Of a stretch of DNA of 64,000 nucleotides, positions 9,963-18,416 are shown in pieces. The stretch spans positions 1,922,001-1,986,000 of the forward strand of contig NZ_MRCI01000001.1 in NCBI RefSeq assembly GCF_001922575.1, given 5' to 3'. Each line of letters begins with the position of its first letter. Position 1 is the stretch's first letter. A model generated the notes under the pieces. It saw only the letters and a list, made by a program, of their open reading frames with translations. It did no database searches and was not told the DNA's origin. Position numbers and translations under genes: made by a program. Origin of the DNA: Neptunomonas phycophila. Lineage in GTDB: Bacteria > Pseudomonadota > Gammaproteobacteria > Pseudomonadales > Balneatricaceae.

Positions 9963-11012
9963 TCAAGTTGTTTTCTTACGTTTGTTTTGACGATGCATAT
10001 CAACTACAACCGCAGCCACGATAATTGCACCTTTAATGATATCTTGATAGTAAGCATCAATACGTAAGAACGTGAAACCAGATAACATAACCCCTAATAT
10101 CAAGGCTCCAATCACTGTACCGGTAATGCGTCCACGTCCACCTGACAATGAGACCCCACCGATAACAGCGGCGGCAATCGCATCCAATTCATACATTAGC
10201 CCCATACCGGCCTGTGCGGTTTTGATACGAGCAATGGCAACCATCGCCGCTAAGCCTGCGAGTAAACCTGCTATCATATAAACTTTAATTAGATGCGCAT
10301 CGATATTAATACCCGAAACACGAGCAGCCTGTGGGTTAGCGCCAATCGCATACGTAAACTTACCAAAGCGGGTGTAACGCATAACAACATGAAAAAAAGC
10401 GGCTACAAAAAGGAAAACAACAACAGGCATCCAGCGATCTAAACCATTACCTAACATTGCGAAACTATCGGTAAAGCCAGATACAGGGCTGCCATCTGTG
10501 TACCAACGCGCTACACCACGTGCCGATACCATCATACCCAAGGTTGCAATAAAGGGTGGAATCTTCGTTTTCGTGATCAACCAACCATTAATAAAGCCTG
10601 CAAGCGCACCGATCAGCAAACCTACCACAATAGGAACAATAAACGGCAAGTCCACCAAGGATGGATGAATGATCTTTGGCCAGTCACTACTTTGAGCGAA
10701 AGTAGCGGCAATCATCGCCGACATGGCTACCACAGAGCCCGATGATAGATCGATACCCCCAGTGATAATGACTTGTGTTACACCAACTGCGATGATCCCG
10801 ATCACCGACACCTGTAGAATAATAATTTGTAAACGGCTCATGTTGGCCAAAAAGCTTTGCCCAACCAAAAACCAACCTAGCACTTCAAACAGAACAGAAA
10901 TACCCACCAAAACCAAAAAGATACTAACCTCTGCGGGCAACTTCTTTTTTGTTGCTTTTGGTGCCTGCGGCTCGTTACCTGCCATCGAAGGGCTGCTTGT
11001 TGTTGTAGTCAT
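9963..11012 (-). CDS. Sugar (probably inositol) ABC transporter permease, RbsC/IatP type
   Basis: This 349-residue membrane protein of the BPD_transp_2 family has about nine to ten hydrophobic helices after a polar N-terminus of about 25 residues. Family motifs are visible: GVTQVIITGGIDLSSGSVVAMSAM, the conserved VAIARIKTAQAGMGLMYELDAIAAAVIGG, and SLSGGRGRITGTVIGALILGVM. It is the last gene of a leftward operon with the ATPase (31-nt gap) and binding protein. Co-location with iol genes suggests myo-inositol as substrate, as for IatP of the Caulobacter inositol transporter; the substrate is inferred from context only. A GAGG ribosome-binding site precedes the ATG. Confidence 0.88.
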   Translation of the reverse strand: MTTTTSSPSMAGNEPQAPKATKKKLPAEVSIFLVLVGISVLFEVLGWFLVGQSFLANMSRLQIIILQVSVIGIIAVGVTQVIITGGIDLSSGSVVAMSAMIAATFAQSSDWPKIIHPSLVDLPFIVPIVVGLLIGALAGFINGWLITKTKIPPFIATLGMMVSARGVARWYTDGSPVSGFTDSFAMLGNGLDRWMPVVVFLFVAAFFHVVMRYTRFGKFTYAIGANPQAARVSGINIDAHLIKVYMIAGLLAGLAAMVAIARIKTAQAGMGLMYELDAIAAAVIGGVSLSGGRGRITGTVIGALILGVMLSGFTFLRIDAYYQDIIKGAIIVAAVVVDMHRQNKRKKTT

Positions 11013-11043
11013 GTTAACCTCGTTATATTTCTTATAAGGCGGA

Positions 11044-12591
11044 TTATTGAGCAGCCAGGTTCATAATAGTTACCTGATCAGCCTGTTCCCTATCGACAAT
11101 GCCTGTTATGCGTCCATCATGCATAACAAGCACCCGGTCACTCATCCCTAGCACTTCGGGCAGCTCAGATGAGATCATGATTACGGCTACCCCTTTATGG
11201 GCTAACTGTGTAATAAGTGTATGGATTTCAGCTTTAGCACCCACATCAATACCGCGGGTAGGCTCATCTAAAATCAGTATGCGAGGGTGAGTCAGCAACC
11301 AGCGCGCAATCAGTACTTTTTGCTGGTTACCACCAGAAAGGTTTTCAATAGTCTCTTCCATGTTCGGTGTTTTAACGCGCAATTTTTTGCACATTTCCTC
11401 ACTTTTAACAGCCAACTCCGCTTCGGAAACAAAACCACCGTTAACGAAATTTTCATGGAGCACGGCTGATTGGACATTCTCTTGTATATCCAAAGGAAGA
11501 AAACACCCCGTTTCTTTGCGGTCCTCAGTAAGAAAAGCCATTCCTTGCAAAATGGCATCGTGAGGATTAGCAATTTTCACCTCCTCACCCAAAATGGAAA
11601 TGCTTCCCCTATCCGCTGGCGTAACACCAAAAAGCGCCTCTGCCACGTTTGAGCGCCCCGAGCCAACAAGGCCTGCAAAGCCTAGGATTTCTCCCGCGCG
11701 GACATCAAACGAAATATCAGAAAACACACCGTCTAGTGTTAAGTCTTTTACGGATAAAACAACATCTCCTATTTCGACTTCTTCTTTAGGAAACATCTGA
11801 GTCACATCTCGACCTACCATCATTCTGATAATATCGTCACGTGTTACATCAGTTGATAAATGAGTCGCTATATATTGCCCATCACGAAAAACTGAAAACT
11901 CATCAGCAATCTCGAACAGCTCATTCATTTTGTGTGTGATATAAACGATCCCTATTCCACGCTCACGAAGACCCCGAATAATCTCAAAAAGATGGGCGAC
12001 CTCAGTTTCAGTAATTGCAGATGTCGGCTCGTCCATAATGAGTACATCCGAATTAAAAGACACTGCTTTTGCAATTTCGACCATTTGGCGGTTTGCAACT
12101 GTCAGCTCACCAATTTCAACTTCAGGATCAATCTGGATATTCAACCGCTCAAACAACTCAAGTGTCATGCGGTTCATTTCATCGTGGTCCACTAAACCAA
12201 ACGAATTTTTTGGCTCACGACGTATCCATATATTTTCTGCTACTGTCATTTGATTCATAAGAAGAAGTTCTTGATGAATCATGGCTATCCCTGCTTCTTG
12301 CGCCATTAACGGGGTTTCTAATTTAAGTGGCTTACCATGCAAGCGCACTTCACCTTGATCTGGCTGATAAATGCCGGCAATAATTTTCATCAAGGTAGAC
12401 TTACCGGCACCATTTTCACCCATCAGAGCATGCACTGTGCCTGGACGAACTTTCAGCTGAACATCATCTAAAGCTACAACACCCGGAAACTCTTTTCGGA
12501 CATTAACCACTTCTAGAACATATTCAGACTGTGATGATGCAGGAATTGCGCTGCTTTCAGACACCAATCCCACTACTGATGCGCTAGTCAT
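11044..12591 (-). CDS. Sugar (probably inositol) ABC transporter ATP-binding protein, RbsA/IatA type
   Basis: This 515-residue protein has two ABC ATPase domains, as in RbsA/MglA/XylG. Domain 1 has Walker [10 protein letters not shown] at residues 58-66, a diverged signature ([15 protein letters not shown]) and Walker [12 protein letters not shown]. Domain 2 has the usual degenerate Walker A (GLVGSGRSN), an intact LSGGNQQKV signature and [19 protein letters not shown]. This asymmetry is normal for carbohydrate importers of the CUT2 class. It lies between the binding-protein gene (30 nt upstream) and the permease gene. A GGAGGG ribosome-binding site precedes the ATG. The inositol substrate is inferred from the neighbouring iol genes. 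Confidence 0.9.
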   Translation of the reverse strand: MTSASVVGLVSESSAIPASSQSEYVLEVVNVRKEFPGVVALDDVQLKVRPGTVHALMGENGAGKSTLMKIIAGIYQPDQGEVRLHGKPLKLETPLMAQEAGIAMIHQELLLMNQMTVAENIWIRREPKNSFGLVDHDEMNRMTLELFERLNIQIDPEVEIGELTVANRQMVEIAKAVSFNSDVLIMDEPTSAITETEVAHLFEIIRGLRERGIGIVYITHKMNELFEIADEFSVFRDGQYIATHLSTDVTRDDIIRMMVGRDVTQMFPKEEVEIGDVVLSVKDLTLDGVFSDISFDVRAGEILGFAGLVGSGRSNVAEALFGVTPADRGSISILGEEVKIANPHDAILQGMAFLTEDRKETGCFLPLDIQENVQSAVLHENFVNGGFVSEAELAVKSEEMCKKLRVKTPNMEETIENLSGGNQQKVLIARWLLTHPRILILDEPTRGIDVGAKAEIHTLITQLAHKGVAVIMISSELPEVLGMSDRVLVMHDGRITGIVDREQADQVTIMNLAAQ

Positions 12592-12621
12592 AACGCAATC
12601 CCTCCATTTTATTATTGTTAT

Positions 12622-13551
12622 TTACTTGTTGAGGTACTCTTCAAGATTAGCTGGTGTGACTAGCTCAAATGGAACCCAAACTTTCTGATCAACATCTTCA
12701 CCTTGAGCAAGCTTAACAGCCGCCTCTAAAGCACCAGAACCTTGACCGACAGCACTTTGATAAACCGTTACATCTAAGTCACCGGCTTTCATAGCAGCTA
12801 GAGCGTCAGGTGTTGCATCAATACCCGCAACAACAACGCTATCCATAGAGCGACCGGATGCTTTAAGTGCCTGAATCGCACCAATTGCCATTTCGTCGTT
12901 ATTGGAAATTACTGCATCAAACTCAAGGCCCGCTGATAACCAGTTGGTCATCAAATCATTACCTTCTACACGAGACCACTCAGCTGTTTGCTCTGCAACA
13001 ATTTCCATGCCGGAACATTCTTCAGTTTCAATCACATCATGGATATCTTTTGTACGTTGCAAAGCTGCTTGGTTAGATAGCTCGCCCATCATCACGACAA
13101 CCTTGCCCTTACCGCCTAGCAAGCGACAGACCTCTTGGGTTTGGAAAGTGCCTGAGTCAACTTCGTTTGACGCAACAAATGCTTGGTTATCCGGCAGCAT
13201 ATCGATATTGATAGGTTGGCGGTTTACATAAATTAAAGGAATACCAGCGGCCTCTGCGTCACTACTCATAGAAACCGTAGCGTCTGTATCAACGGGGTTC
13301 ACAATGATGGCGTCAACGCCAGAAGCGATAAAATTTTGAATCTGGTTAAGCTGAGTGCCGACTTCGTTTTTGCCATCTTCGATCTGAACATCAACGTTCT
13401 GCTTTTCAGCTGCATCTTCAATGCCGTTACGAAGAGCGGTTAAAAAATTATCATCAAACAATGCCATTGAAACACCGACTTTTAAATCAGCCGCTGACAC
13501 AGAAGTAGAGATAATTGCCGTAGCTAATGCAGTAAGAGCTAGTTTTTTCAT
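12622..13551 (-). CDS. Periplasmic sugar (probably inositol) binding protein, RbsB/IbpA type
   Basis: This 309-residue periplasmic binding protein (Peripla_BP_4) opens with a clear signal peptide (MKKLALTALATAIISTSVSA, cut before ADLKVG). Typical type I binding-protein segments are IASGVDAIIVNPVDTDATV, PLIYVNRQPIN, AISNNDEMAIGAIQALK and VVVAGIDATPDALAAM. It delivers substrate to the permease/ATPase encoded just downstream. It is clearly paralogous to the binding protein at 17099-18043 (shared NTDATV, NRxPIN, RTKDIHDVI and NNDEMA motifs). First gene of the leftward transport operon, with AGAGGA before its ATG and a 0.6-kb regulatory region upstream. Confidence 0.9.
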   Translation of the reverse strand: MKKLALTALATAIISTSVSAADLKVGVSMALFDDNFLTALRNGIEDAAEKQNVDVQIEDGKNEVGTQLNQIQNFIASGVDAIIVNPVDTDATVSMSSDAEAAGIPLIYVNRQPINIDMLPDNQAFVASNEVDSGTFQTQEVCRLLGGKGKVVVMMGELSNQAALQRTKDIHDVIETEECSGMEIVAEQTAEWSRVEGNDLMTNWLSAGLEFDAVISNNDEMAIGAIQALKASGRSMDSVVVAGIDATPDALAAMKAGDLDVTVYQSAVGQGSGALEAAVKLAQGEDVDQKVWVPFELVTPANLEEYLNK

Positions 13552-13715
13552 CTTATTTTTATCCTCTTTTAGATGCCCGGTTGCACCTATCTTTTTATTA
13601 TTAGAACCGGAGAAGCATGTCCCGCTTACAAGAGATCCTTAGAAGCAAGTGACTGCAACAGTGGCTCTTTATATATTCAAAACCCAATACATTCATTCCA
13701 ATAAATTCATGAGTT

Positions 13716-13729
13716 AGAACATATATTCC
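13716..13729. promoter_or_regulatory. Candidate IolR (RpiR-family) operator upstream of the transporter operon
   Basis: AGAACATATATTCC contains GAA-N6-TTC. The same spaced half-sites occur three times in the other divergent iol promoter region (18154-18307). The Sinorhizobium IolR consensus is, as I recall it, GGAA-N6-TTCC. It lies about 165 nt upstream of the binding-protein ATG. Regulator identity is inferred; no regulator gene is in the window. Confidence 0.4.
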
Positions 13730-14006
13730 AATTTGAACCGATTAGGGGCTTTTGTCAACCCTAAATTGTTAAATAGAAGGTCAGCAAAGAGTCAGGCTGC
13801 CTGTTTAGCAGATACTTCCTCGCCCTTAATTGGGTAAAGCCCCTTAATTTTAGATCACTGCCACTAAAACCGATAAATTAAGTACATTTTTTAAGCGGAT
13901 CCTTGGCAAAAAAATACCACCAACAAGAAAAAGTAGAATATTCCATTTTTTATTTGTTCTATTGCGATAAAAACATCAAATAATTCTAAATTCACAGAGA
14001 ATGATA

Positions 14007-14032
14007 TTTTTTGATGTTATCTCATCAAAAAA
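14007..14032. repeat. Perfect 10-bp inverted repeat in the iol divergent region
   Basis: TTTTTTGATG (14007-14016) and CATCAAAAAA (14023-14032) are exact reverse complements separated by six bases. A further AACATCAAAT occurs nearby at 13972-13981. The location about 130 nt upstream of the iolI-like ATG fits an operator, or a leader hairpin if transcription starts upstream of it. Confidence 0.55.
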
Positions 14033-14160
14033 AGAAAGGTTTCGTTGACTGGTTTCATTTTAGAAAACTACTATCAGCCCACACAATAACTCTAACAAAG
14101 CAGATTAACGCCTTACTTTTTATAAGCGACAAGGCGTAATCACCACCGCAGGAAAAAACG

Positions 14161-14988
14161 ATGTCTATAGTGTCTCCACGCTACGGCTTAAACCATATGG
14201 TTTGCCCGTCATTAACTATTCAACAACTTATTGAAACCGCACATCAATTAGGAGTAGAAACCGTCGAGTTTCGTAACGATATCGGCACCAATAGCCTAAC
14301 TAACTTCGCCACTGCTAAAGCAGCTGGAGAGCAAGCAAAATCACTCGGAATTACCGTTCTCAGCATTAACGCTCTGTACCCTTTTAACATCTGGAATTCT
14401 GATCGGGCTGCCCAAGCAGTAGAAATGGCCAAGGTTGCACAAGCCTGTGACGCTGTTGGCCTGGTCATGTGTCCCTTAAATGACGGATCTTACACACAAG
14501 CAACGCCGCAACGTTTTGACATGTTGAAAGAGGCGCTACTAGCCATCACGCCAATTTTAGAAGACCACAACCTGATAGGTTTTATTGAACCGCTTGGCTT
14601 CCCCATTTCATCTTTGCGCACAAAACGCGAGGCCGTTGAGGCCATAGAAGCTATAGGCCAAAGCAGTCGCTTTAAGCTAGTGCATGACACTTTCCATCAT
14701 CGAGGAGCTGGCGAGGATGACTATTTCCCTGACCATACAGGGCTGGTTCATATCTCGGGGCTTGAAGATCAAGACGTTTCTTTTGATGACATGCTAGACA
14801 GCCATAGATTACTAGTAGGCCCTAAAGACCGTCTTGGAAATGTTGAGCAGTTACAACAACTCCATAAAACTGGCTTTAACGGTCCAGTCTCTTTCGAGCC
14901 TTTTTCTGAACAGGTTTGGGGGCTGAATGACCCTGCCACCGCTGTCCTCGATAGCATTCGCTACCTAAACGGCGCTCTCAACAGATAA
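14161..14988 (+). CDS. iolI: IolI-like sugar-phosphate isomerase/epimerase (TIM barrel), candidate inosose isomerase
   Basis: This 275-residue protein has the AP_endonuc_2/xylose-isomerase-like TIM barrel. The expected divalent-metal ligands are in LIGFIEPLGFP (Glu), FKLVHDTFHHRG (Asp/His), GLVHISGLED (His) and PVSFEPFSEQV (Glu). IolI in Bacillus interconverts inosose isomers so that other inositols can enter the pathway, and this gene heads the rightward iolH-iolG group. The family is functionally broad, so an isomerase acting on another intermediate, including a substitute for the missing IolB, cannot be excluded. AGGA lies a short distance before the ATG; iolH follows after 38 nt. Confidence 0.65.
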   Translation: MSIVSPRYGLNHMVCPSLTIQQLIETAHQLGVETVEFRNDIGTNSLTNFATAKAAGEQAKSLGITVLSINALYPFNIWNSDRAAQAVEMAKVAQACDAVGLVMCPLNDGSYTQATPQRFDMLKEALLAITPILEDHNLIGFIEPLGFPISSLRTKREAVEAIEAIGQSSRFKLVHDTFHHRGAGEDDYFPDHTGLVHISGLEDQDVSFDDMLDSHRLLVGPKDRLGNVEQLQQLHKTGFNGPVSFEPFSEQVWGLNDPATAVLDSIRYLNGALNR

Positions 14989-15026
14989 CGCTTTAGTCAG
15001 ACCAACAATAAGAAGGAGAGGTAACT

Positions 15027-15923
15027 ATGCAAATCGCACTTGACCCTTATATGCATCGTCACTTATCACTCAGTGAGTTATGCAAAGCCACAAAAGAGAT
15101 GGGATACGATCATATAGAACTATCGCCCCGAGCTGATTTTCTACAATGGTGGACCCGTCCACGCGTTTACCCTGAGCGCTTAAACGCTTTTAAAAAAGCA
15201 TTGAAAGATCATGAATTAACGGTTTCAACATTGCAGCCTATGTATCGCTGGTCAAGCCCATTTGAAGACGAGCGTAAAATGGCAATAGACAATTGGAAAC
15301 GAACGATCGAAATAGCGGTAGAGCTAGACTCCCCTTTGCTAATTTCCGAGTTTGGCCGCGGCGGCTCTCCTGAGCGATCACTAAACGATACTCTTGGCAT
15401 TCATAGCGCTGAAGCGTGTGAACATGCCTTTTGGCGCTCAATGGATGAGCTAGTACCTATCCTGGAGCGCGAAGGTCTGGTTTTAAGCATAGAGCCTCAC
15501 CCTGAAGACTGGGTTGAGACAATGGAACCAGCCATAGATATTATCCGCACAATCAACTCCACCTCGGTTAAAGCCTCGTATATTGCGCCGCATACTTTTT
15601 ACTATGGTGATGACTTAGCAGAGACCATTCGTATGACCCAAGGTGAGCTAGTTCATGCTCGCGTTGCGGATACATTCAACCACAAAGCTTCGTCCCAACT
15701 TAGATATATTGTTAACCCACCAGGATCGACAGCGCGCGTCCATCAACACTTAGATATGGGTGAAGGCGAAATTAATTGGGATACCTTTTTTAAAACTCTC
15801 AGCGAAATTGGCTTTGATGGCGTGTTATCCAGCTGTGTTTTTGCCTGGGAAGAACGCGCAGAAGACTCATCACGCTTCATGCGAGACGAAATACAAACCT
15901 ACGTAGATAAATACTGGAAATAA
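15027..15923 (+). CDS. iolH: IolH, TIM-barrel myo-inositol catabolism protein
   Basis: This 298-residue protein belongs to the sugar phosphate isomerase/epimerase family. It opens MQIALDPYMHRHLSLSEL and continues with GYDHIELSPRADF, YRWSSPFEDERKMA, LSIEPHPEDWVETM, APHTFYYGDD, ADTFNHKASSQLRYIVNPPG and RVHQHLDMGEGEINW, which I recognise as the IolH pattern. Glu and His residues in SIEPHPED and VHQHLD probably bind a metal. The biochemical step done by IolH is not well established; it occurs in many inositol clusters. A strong AAGGAGAGG ribosome-binding site precedes the ATG. A weak terminator-like hairpin follows at 15944-15977 before iolG. Confidence 0.78.
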   Translation: MQIALDPYMHRHLSLSELCKATKEMGYDHIELSPRADFLQWWTRPRVYPERLNAFKKALKDHELTVSTLQPMYRWSSPFEDERKMAIDNWKRTIEIAVELDSPLLISEFGRGGSPERSLNDTLGIHSAEACEHAFWRSMDELVPILEREGLVLSIEPHPEDWVETMEPAIDIIRTINSTSVKASYIAPHTFYYGDDLAETIRMTQGELVHARVADTFNHKASSQLRYIVNPPGSTARVHQHLDMGEGEINWDTFFKTLSEIGFDGVLSSCVFAWEERAEDSSRFMRDEIQTYVDKYWK

Positions 15924-15943
15924 GAGCACACAACCAATTACCT

Positions 15944-15977
15944 GCCTCGACACACCTCCACGGCGACGAGGCTTTTT
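15944..15977 (+). terminator. Weak terminator-like hairpin between iolH and iolG
   Basis: GCCTCG (15944-15949) pairs with CGAGGC (15967-15972), followed by five Ts. The loop is long (17 nt) and the stem short, so it may only reduce read-through into iolG. Confidence 0.4.
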
Positions 15978-16003
15978 CCTCATAAAAATAAAGAGAACCA
16001 CTT

Positions 16004-17014
16004 ATGACAATTAATATTGGTGTTATCGGCACAGGTGCCATTGGTGCTGACCATGCCCGGCGCATTTCCAAAACGCTGATCGGCGGCAAAATAGTAGCGG
16101 TTAATGATGTAAATATTAGCCAAGCTCAAAGTCTTGTTGATGAACTGGGCTTGAGCGCTACCATTCACAATAGCGGCCATGATTTAATCCATGATGACGG
16201 CGTCGATGCAGTATTAGTTACCTCATGGGGCCCCACACACGAAGATTTTGTTGTGGCCGCTATAAACGCCGGTAAATATGTGTTTTGTGAGAAACCGCTT
16301 GCCACCAGCGCACAGGGTTGTCGAAATATAATTGAGGCCGAAATGCAGGCTCAAAAACGCCTTGTGCAAGTTGGGTTTATGCGCCCTTATGATTCGGGTT
16401 ACTTACAGCTAAAAAATGCGATCGACTCAGGCCTAATTGGCGAACCATTAATAGTTCATTGCGCACATCGCAACCCAAGCGTACCGGACACTTACCACAC
16501 CCCAATGGCTATTCATGACACGCTGATCCATGAATTAGATGTACTTCGCTGGTTATTAAATGACGAGTTTGTCTCAGCCCAAGTTGTATTCCCTCGCAAG
16601 ACCAAATACGCGCACAGCGCACTGGCTGACCCGCAGATCGTCTTATTAGAAACTAAAAAAGGCGTCCGAATCGATGTCGAAGTATTTGTAAACTGCCAAT
16701 ATGGATACGACATTCAATGCTCTGTAGTGGGCGAAGAAGGCATCGCAAACTTGCCTGAGCCACAAAGCCTGTTACTGCGCAAAGAGGCCAAACTCTCTAA
16801 TGATATTTTAATGGACTGGAAGGATCGCTTCATAGCGGCCTATGATGTAGAGCTACAAGCGTTCATTAACGGCATCGCTAATGACAAACTGACCGGGCCA
16901 TCCGCTTGGGATGGAATGGCAGCCTCTGTCGCCAGCGATGCGTGCGTCAAAGCACAGCAAAGCCAACAAATAGAACCGATAACCATGCCTGAACAACCGG
17001 CGTTCTACCGTTGA
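16004..17014 (+). CDS. iolG: Inositol 2-dehydrogenase
   Basis: This 336-residue Gfo/Idh/MocA oxidoreductase catalyses the first step, NAD-dependent oxidation of myo-inositol to 2-keto-myo-inositol (scyllo-inosose). The Rossmann motif [15 protein letters not shown] is at the N-terminus. The family motif EKPLA has E96-K97-P98, where the lysine is catalytic, and HDTLIHELD holds D172 and H176, the usual catalytic pair. Length matches IolG. An AAAGAGAA sequence precedes the ATG. The gene converges on the second binding-protein gene, with a hairpin at 17034-17070 between them. Confidence 0.92.
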   Translation: MTINIGVIGTGAIGADHARRISKTLIGGKIVAVNDVNISQAQSLVDELGLSATIHNSGHDLIHDDGVDAVLVTSWGPTHEDFVVAAINAGKYVFCEKPLATSAQGCRNIIEAEMQAQKRLVQVGFMRPYDSGYLQLKNAIDSGLIGEPLIVHCAHRNPSVPDTYHTPMAIHDTLIHELDVLRWLLNDEFVSAQVVFPRKTKYAHSALADPQIVLLETKKGVRIDVEVFVNCQYGYDIQCSVVGEEGIANLPEPQSLLLRKEAKLSNDILMDWKDRFIAAYDVELQAFINGIANDKLTGPSAWDGMAASVASDACVKAQQSQQIEPITMPEQPAFYR

Positions 17015-17033
17015 ACCAATAAATAGAACAAAG

Positions 17034-17070
17034 ACGCCCTTGCCTATAACAGGTTTGAAAGCGAGGGCGT
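17034..17070. terminator. Stem-loop between convergent iolG and binding-protein genes
   Basis: ACGCCCTTGC (17034-17043) pairs with GCGAGGGCGT (17061-17070) through ten positions with one T-G wobble, loop 17 nt. There is no good U-tract on either strand, so it is only a candidate bidirectional terminator. Confidence 0.5.
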
Positions 17071-17098
17071 GTTAAATACAGGCCAAGAGCTCGACACT

Positions 17099-18043
17099 CT
17101 ATTGGCTGGTAAACTCCCCCAAATTACTGGGTACGACCAACTTAAATGGAATCCACGTAACAATAGAACCTCCGGGGTCTATCTTTGTAAGCAACAAATC
17201 CATTACCACTTGAATCGCTGTTGCGGCTTGGGCGTTGGCATCCTGATAGACCGATATATCCAGTTCATTTTTTTGCATCGAGGCTAATGCAGCGGGTGTA
17301 GCATCTATCCCAGCTACCACGATACTTTCCATGGGCACTTGTGCCTCTTTTAGCGCCTGAATAGCCCCTAAAGCCATTTCATCATTATTAGCGACCACTC
17401 CGTCTAGTTCTATACCAGACTCCAGCCAGCCTTTCATTACTTGATAACCCCCTTCCCTTGTCCAATCAGACTCTTGCTCTGCTCTTAGGATTAACTGATT
17501 ACAGGGACGGATAGAAATAACATCATGGATATCCTTAGTGCGCATTAGCGCCGAAGCCGAGGAAATATCACCCGTTATGATCCCAATAGCCCCTTGCCCA
17601 CCTAAGACTTTACATACCTGATTAGCTTGCAGCTCACCTGATTCTTGCTCATCAGGTAAAACGACCCGTTGCAGACTCGGCAACGAGTCCACATTAATTG
17701 GCATTCGGTTTAAGAAAACCAAAGGGGTAACCGCTTTTGATGCATCATCACTTATTTGAACAGTGGCATCCGTGTTTACAGGAATAACGATTAAGCCATC
17801 TACCCCGTCAGCGATAAATGCCTCTACATGCGAGAACTGCATATCCACTTGGTTTTCTGCATTCATAAAAACCAGTTCAATATCAGAATTTTGTGCATGA
17901 TTTTGCATAGCATTGCGTAAAATCGTAAGCCATCTATCTTCAAACGACGGTATGGATACACCCAATTTTATTTGAGCAGCGATTGAGGGAACTGAAAAAA
18001 ATAGCGCAAAGCACGCGACTGCGAAAAACCTTTTGAGGAGCAT
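17099..18043 (-). CDS. Second periplasmic sugar-binding protein (RbsB/IbpA type), without its own permease genes
   Basis: This 314-residue periplasmic binding protein has a signal peptide (MLLKRFFAVACFALFFSVPSIAA) and mature start QIKLGVSIPSFEDRW. I place the start at the ATG at 18043-18041, which has AAGGA eight bases upstream; an ATG three codons earlier (18052) lacks spacing for a ribosome-binding site. It is a paralogue of the binding protein at 12622-13551, sharing NTDATVQISDDA, NRMPINVDSLP, MRTKDIHDVI, NNDEMALGAIQALK and VVAGIDATPAAL. No permease or ATPase gene adjoins it; it probably feeds the transporter at 9963-12591 with another inositol isomer or acts in sensing. Transcribed divergently from iolC across a region with three operator-like palindromes. 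Confidence 0.85.
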   Translation of the reverse strand: MLLKRFFAVACFALFFSVPSIAAQIKLGVSIPSFEDRWLTILRNAMQNHAQNSDIELVFMNAENQVDMQFSHVEAFIADGVDGLIVIPVNTDATVQISDDASKAVTPLVFLNRMPINVDSLPSLQRVVLPDEQESGELQANQVCKVLGGQGAIGIITGDISSASALMRTKDIHDVISIRPCNQLILRAEQESDWTREGGYQVMKGWLESGIELDGVVANNDEMALGAIQALKEAQVPMESIVVAGIDATPAALASMQKNELDISVYQDANAQAATAIQVVMDLLLTKIDPGGSIVTWIPFKLVVPSNLGEFTSQ

Positions 18044-18153
18044 AAGAGCCATCCTTGGTTAAAAACTACAACTAAACAGCACTACGACTACCAGACAAAA
18101 ATCCGACACCATCCGTAGCGCACTTTCTAAACCCAGCCAAAATGAACAAAAGC

Positions 18154-18167
18154 TGAATTTTTATTCA
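18154..18167. promoter_or_regulatory. Candidate IolR operator 1 (TGAAT-TTTT-ATTCA)
   Basis: Perfect 14-bp palindrome with GAA-N6-TTC spacing, about 110 nt upstream of the binding-protein start on the minus strand. The shared core with the site at 18293-18308 suggests one regulator contacting both promoters. Confidence 0.45.
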
Positions 18168-18263
18168 AGTATAGATAAAGAACTTTTGATTTTCTCTAGC
18201 ACCGACATAAAAAATTTATCAGCGCTTGTTAATGAAACAAAAATTCTATTTTTGAAAAATTAA

Positions 18264-18277
18264 AGAAAATATTTTCT
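18264..18277. promoter_or_regulatory. Candidate IolR operator 2 (AGAAAATATTTTCT)
   Basis: Perfect 14-bp palindrome, again GAA-N6-TTC. It differs from GGAA-N6-TTCC only at the outermost base of each half. It lies 153 nt upstream of the iolC ATG. Confidence 0.45.
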
Positions 18278-18292
18278 ATCGTATTGCTGTTT

Positions 18293-18308
18293 TAGAATTT
18301 TTATTCTA
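18293..18308. promoter_or_regulatory. Candidate IolR operator 3 (TAGAAT-TTTT-ATTCTA)
   Basis: Perfect 16-bp palindrome with the same GAAT-TTTT-ATTC core as the site at 18154-18167, starting 139 nt downstream of it. Its centre lies about 116 nt upstream of the iolC ATG, near where the iolC promoter should be. Confidence 0.45.
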
Positions 18309-18381
18309 TTATTTTGTGAAATGAAATGTCGGCACTGTTGCAGGGTTGTTTTTGCCCAGGCCGAGGGGACTCGAAGTACAG

Positions 18382-18397
18382 CACATGCTCGCATGTG
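18382..18397 (+). other. Hairpin in the iolC leader
   Basis: CACATG (18382-18387), loop CTCG, CATGTG (18392-18397), extended at its base by a G-T and an A-T pair. It ends five bases before the AGGAG ribosome-binding site of iolC, so it could modulate translation or protect the mRNA 5' end. Confidence 0.45.
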
Positions 18398-18416
18398 TTA
18401 CAGGAGAAAAATAATT

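Larger units (their letters stand above)
13552..14160. promoter_or_regulatory. Divergent regulatory region between the inositol transporter operon and iolI/iolH/iolG
   Basis: This 0.6-kb AT-rich stretch has no credible gene. It must hold the promoters for the leftward transporter operon and the rightward iol genes. Visible elements: a GAA-N6-TTC palindrome (GAA 13717-13719, TTC 13726-13728) matching the half-site spacing of RpiR-type IolR operators; a GAATATTC at 13936-13943; and a perfect TTTTTTGATG/CATCAAAAAA inverted repeat at 14007-14032. I could not pick out a convincing -35/-10 pair. An AGGA before 14161 serves the first rightward gene. Confidence 0.6.
18044..18416. promoter_or_regulatory. 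Divergent regulatory region between the second binding protein and iolC
   Basis: This 373-nt very AT-rich stretch carries no gene. It contains three perfect palindromes that all read GAA-N6-TTC: 18154-18167, 18264-18277 and 18293-18308. The GC-richer iolC leader from about 18320 to 18400 includes a hairpin at 18382-18397 and a ribosome-binding AGGAG at 18402-18406. An open frame in phase with iolC reaches back to 18321, but it lacks a ribosome-binding site and PfkB similarity, so I treat it as leader. Confidence 0.6.

Noticed and set aside
13936-13943. GAATATTC as another IolR site
   Set aside because: The half-sites are separated by two bases rather than six; an 8-bp AT-rich palindrome is expected by chance in such sequence.
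18321-18416. 32-residue N-terminal extension of iolC from the first in-frame ATG
   Set aside because: There is no ribosome-binding site there, the residues (Cys/Arg-rich) do not resemble PfkB kinases, and the ATG at 18417 has AGGAG upstream.
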